A stretch of 64,000 nt of DNA from Undibacterium paludis (GTDB taxonomy: Bacteria; Pseudomonadota; Gammaproteobacteria; Burkholderiales; Burkholderiaceae_D). Location of the stretch: contig NZ_JAKZHX010000016.1 in the NCBI RefSeq assembly GCF_022568815.1, positions 62,001 to 126,000 of the forward strand, in the 5' to 3' direction. This document shows positions 61,779 to 64,000 of this stretch, one piece after another (position 1 is the stretch's first letter; every line of letters starts with the position of its first letter). Made by a program: the position numbers and the translations under genes. The notes under the pieces were generated by a model that did not search any database, was not told where the DNA came from, and saw nothing but the letters and a program-made list of their open reading frames with translations.

Positions 61779-64000
61779 TTACTTGAGAGAAAAATCAACC
61801 CGGTTGGGGACACCTTTGTCCTTGATACCATCGGCATTCAACCTCGGGGCAATCAGGAACAGCCTCTCCCTCTCTATGCCGGCGATGTCTTCCAGATAAT
61901 CACGTACGGTATCAGCACGCTTTTGCGCCAGGCTGCGCAGGGCGTCCGGGGTAACTACTGTATTGGCCAATATCATTTTCTCGGCCTCTGCGGTAGGCAG
62001 GGTTTTGGCCATGCCTATGGCATTACGCGGCTTGGTGAATTTCTCTGCCTGATAAACTTCTTCCACATACTTTGCTTTTTCTGCCTCCGAGATGGTGATG
62101 TCGTCTTTTTTAATGGTGCGATCCTTTTGGTGGACATCTTTCCATTTCAGTTCACGCATTTTTTGCAGCAGGATCAACTGGCGTATGCCATCGGTGTCCG
62201 TTGCGGTATCAACCCGGCCCGTAATGTCCAGCTTCAGGCCCGAGCGGTTTTTCAGGGCCTTGGCCAGGCTGTCGAGTTTGGCCGTAGCTTCCGGGGTCAA
62301 ACTGGTCTGGCCTGGCAGGAACTCTGTGTAGGCGAGTTCTTCACCTCCACCGCCAAACATGGAGCCAAGCAAGGCAAACGGCGAAGTCACTGCCTTGGTG
62401 ATGATATTGACAAATACCTTGAAGATGATGCCGCCAACTGAAAACTGCGGATCGGACAAAGACCCGGTAATCGGTAAATTGATGGCGATACGCCCCTGGT
62501 TATCACGCAGCAAGGCCACCGCCAGCATGACTGGCAACTTGGTGGCCGACGGGCTTTCCACTCTCTCTCCGAAAGTCAGTTGATCAAGGCGCACATCGTT
62601 TTCAGCCTGCAATTGCTGGTTTTCTATACGATAAGAAACCTGCATGGACAGTTTGCCTTTTTCTATGACATAGCCTGCATACTTGGCAGCATAAGGTGTC
62701 AGCCGGGTCAGCTCCAGGCCATTTGCACTGGCCTTGACATCCATGAAAACAGGATTGGCCAGGGGATTCAGACTGCCGGAAATAACCAGCGGCGCATCGT
62801 CATCAACCTTGCCTGTCAATTCTATGGTCGCCGGCTGCGGGTTGTCCGAAGCAATTGCACCAATGGTGCCGGTCACGCCAGTCAGGTTGGCCGTATAGTT
62901 GGGTTTAACAAAATTATCAGTGAAGTTGATATTGCCGCCGCGCAGTGTGGTTTGGGCAATGCGTATCACGACGGGATTGAGCTTTTCTGGCTTGGCTGGC
63001 AAGGGTACGGTCACAATATTGGTCGTCGCTGTCTTGCTGGTCACGGCTTTGGTGGCATCAGCATTATTATCATTTTGAGCCTGGACCGGTGCAGCGTCAT
63101 CATCGCTGGCTTTCTTGGTGCTGAGTATGGTTTGTATATTCAGCTTGCCCTTGGATGACAAGATGGCGCGCGCATAAAAATCATTGAGGGCCAGTTTTTT
63201 CAGGGTCACCAGTTGCTTGTCACCGCCGATCTGGGCGCTGACGCCATCCATGGCAATGCTCTTCCATTCGAGAAAATCTTCTTCGGCGCCGTTTTCCAGC
63301 AGGTGAAAATCTGTCAGCGCCAGCATGCCTTCATAGTTGATCTGCCTGCCTGCATCCAGAATGTTGTTGAGGCTAAGCTTGCCCTTGACATCGGCGCGGC
63401 CGCGTGTCAGTTGCGCATTCACATACGGTGATACATAAGGGAAGAATGCTGAGACTGGCAATGCCTGACCATCCAGGTTCAAGCTGATATTTTTCAGTTG
63501 TGCACTGGCTGTCGCATCCAGATTCAGTTTGGCCTTGCGCCCTATATTGGTTTGCAGAGTCAGCTTGATTGCCTGTGACAGGTCGCTGCTGAGTTTTTCT
63601 GCGTGCAGATTGAAGGTATCCAGCTTAAGATTGACCTCCGGCTGCATGGACTTGTCACTGAAGCTGGCTGCCGCTCCCTTGAAATCAAGGCTGGCCAGAT
63701 TGACTTTCCAGGCTGGCGCAGGTGTGCCGGTACTTGCCTTGTCGAGGTTGCCGGCAACTTCAGCTTTTTTGGGGGCATCGCTATTGCGCAACCACTTTTT
63801 CAGATTCAGCACCGCCTGCTCATCACGTCGTATGTCGCTGGTCAAACCGTCAAACACCACACTGCCTATGTTGATTTGCTTGCTTTCGGTATTGAGCGCG
63901 AGCTTGTCAAGCGCCAGGGTCTTCAGGCTGATACTGCCGTCATCGGGAGATTTGCCCTTGATGGTAAACTGACTCAACTTGAAGTTCAGGTCATCAAGCT
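61779..64000 (-). CDS. DUF748/AsmA-like envelope protein, 5' end outside window
   Basis: The C-terminal 740 or so residues of a long protein. The open frame continues past 64000 (upstream codons read LDDLNFKLSQFTIKG), so a TTG at 63977 is not the true start. Repeated beta-strand phrases such as LALDKLALNTESKQINIGSVVF, LRGGNINFTDNF and LELTRLTPYAAKYAGYVIEKGKLSM are typical of the DUF748 group of AsmA/TAM-type bridging proteins that act in the periplasm or on phospholipid transport. The C-terminus has an OmpA-like segment (LPGQTSLTPEATAKLDSLAKAL). It ends 97 bases beyond the large multidomain gene, converging with it. Confidence 0.85.
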   Translation of the reverse strand, partial: LDDLNFKLSQFTIKGKSPDDGSISLKTLALDKLALNTESKQINIGSVVFDGLTSDIRRDEQAVLNLKKWLRNSDAPKKAEVAGNLDKASTGTPAPAWKVNLASLDFKGAAASFSDKSMQPEVNLKLDTFNLHAEKLSSDLSQAIKLTLQTNIGRKAKLNLDATASAQLKNISLNLDGQALPVSAFFPYVSPYVNAQLTRGRADVKGKLSLNNILDAGRQINYEGMLALTDFHLLENGAEEDFLEWKSIAMDGVSAQIGGDKQLVTLKKLALNDFYARAILSSKGKLNIQTILSTKKASDDDAAPVQAQNDNNADATKAVTSKTATTNIVTVPLPAKPEKLNPVVIRIAQTTLRGGNINFTDNFVKPNYTANLTGVTGTIGAIASDNPQPATIELTGKVDDDAPLVISGSLNPLANPVFMDVKASANGLELTRLTPYAAKYAGYVIEKGKLSMQVSYRIENQQLQAENDVRLDQLTFGERVESPSATKLPVMLAVALLRDNQGRIAINLPITGSLSDPQFSVGGIIFKVFVNIITKAVTSPFALLGSMFGGGGEELAYTEFLPGQTSLTPEATAKLDSLAKALKNRSGLKLDITGRVDTATDTDGIRQLILLQKMRELKWKDVHQKDRTIKKDDITISEAEKAKYVEEVYQAEKFTKPRNAIGMAKTLPTAEAEKMILANTVVTPDALRSLAQKRADTVRDYLEDIAGIERERLFLIAPRLNADGIKDKGVPNRVDFSLK

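Overview
The window looks like chromosomal DNA of a betaproteobacterium (order Burkholderiales), most likely a moderate-GC member of the Oxalobacteraceae such as Undibacterium. That placement rests on the protein sequences and on the gene order (ribF-ileS-lspA-coaBC-dut, clpS-clpA beside a cold-shock gene and icd, parE-parC as separate genes, a gcvT-gcvH-gcvP operon behind a glycine riboswitch). The genus is a guess. I see no tRNA, rRNA, IS element, prophage or CRISPR array.

Layout. 1-7.9 kb: a methyltransferase, a small Cys-rich protein, then the housekeeping run ribF, ileS, lspA, coaBC, dut. 8-12.5 kb: a flavin reductase, a lipoprotein alpha/beta hydrolase, pirin and OsmC stress proteins and a small unknown. 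12.6-21 kb: clpA/clpS, a cold-shock gene with a long leader, a Cache histidine kinase with its NarL-type regulator, icd, rluE, a tiny Ala/Ser/Lys-rich exported protein, and rpsT with a clear promoter. 21.5-34.5 kb: an acetyltransferase, a CoxE-like VWA protein, a penicillin-acylase-family enzyme, an ABC exporter, a frameshifted VOC gene, a TetR/MFS divergent pair with a palindromic operator, a YtcJ-type amidohydrolase, MltD-like lytic transglycosylase and a stand-alone TonB C-terminal domain. 34.8-48.5 kb: a periplasmic Cache protein, a GGDEF-EAL protein, the glycine cleavage operon, a pseudo-receiver protein, parE and parC, separated by an inverted-repeat element.

48.7-55.0 kb is the most coherent accessory region: six genes for lipid metabolism (SDR, patatin, PAP2-dual-specificity phosphatase, CDP-alcohol phosphatidyltransferase, alpha/beta-hydrolase-methyltransferase fusion, phosphatidate cytidylyltransferase). 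Four of them correspond to the poorly understood E. coli ynbABCD set. They could form a self-contained pathway that makes a CDP-activated lipid, attaches an alcohol, dephosphorylates it and then remodels or methylates it. Several catalytic motifs deviate from the family consensus.

55.2-57.2 kb carries an Hpt-REC-REC-GGDEF protein and a single-domain response regulator. 57.8-61.7 kb holds one 1302-residue protein without a signal peptide, built from a PLAT-like domain, a Gly/Ser linker, a papain-like (C70-type) protease domain and a C-terminal Amidase_6-type Cys/His domain. This layout resembles a multi-domain effector. The window ends inside a DUF748/AsmA-like envelope protein gene on the minus strand.
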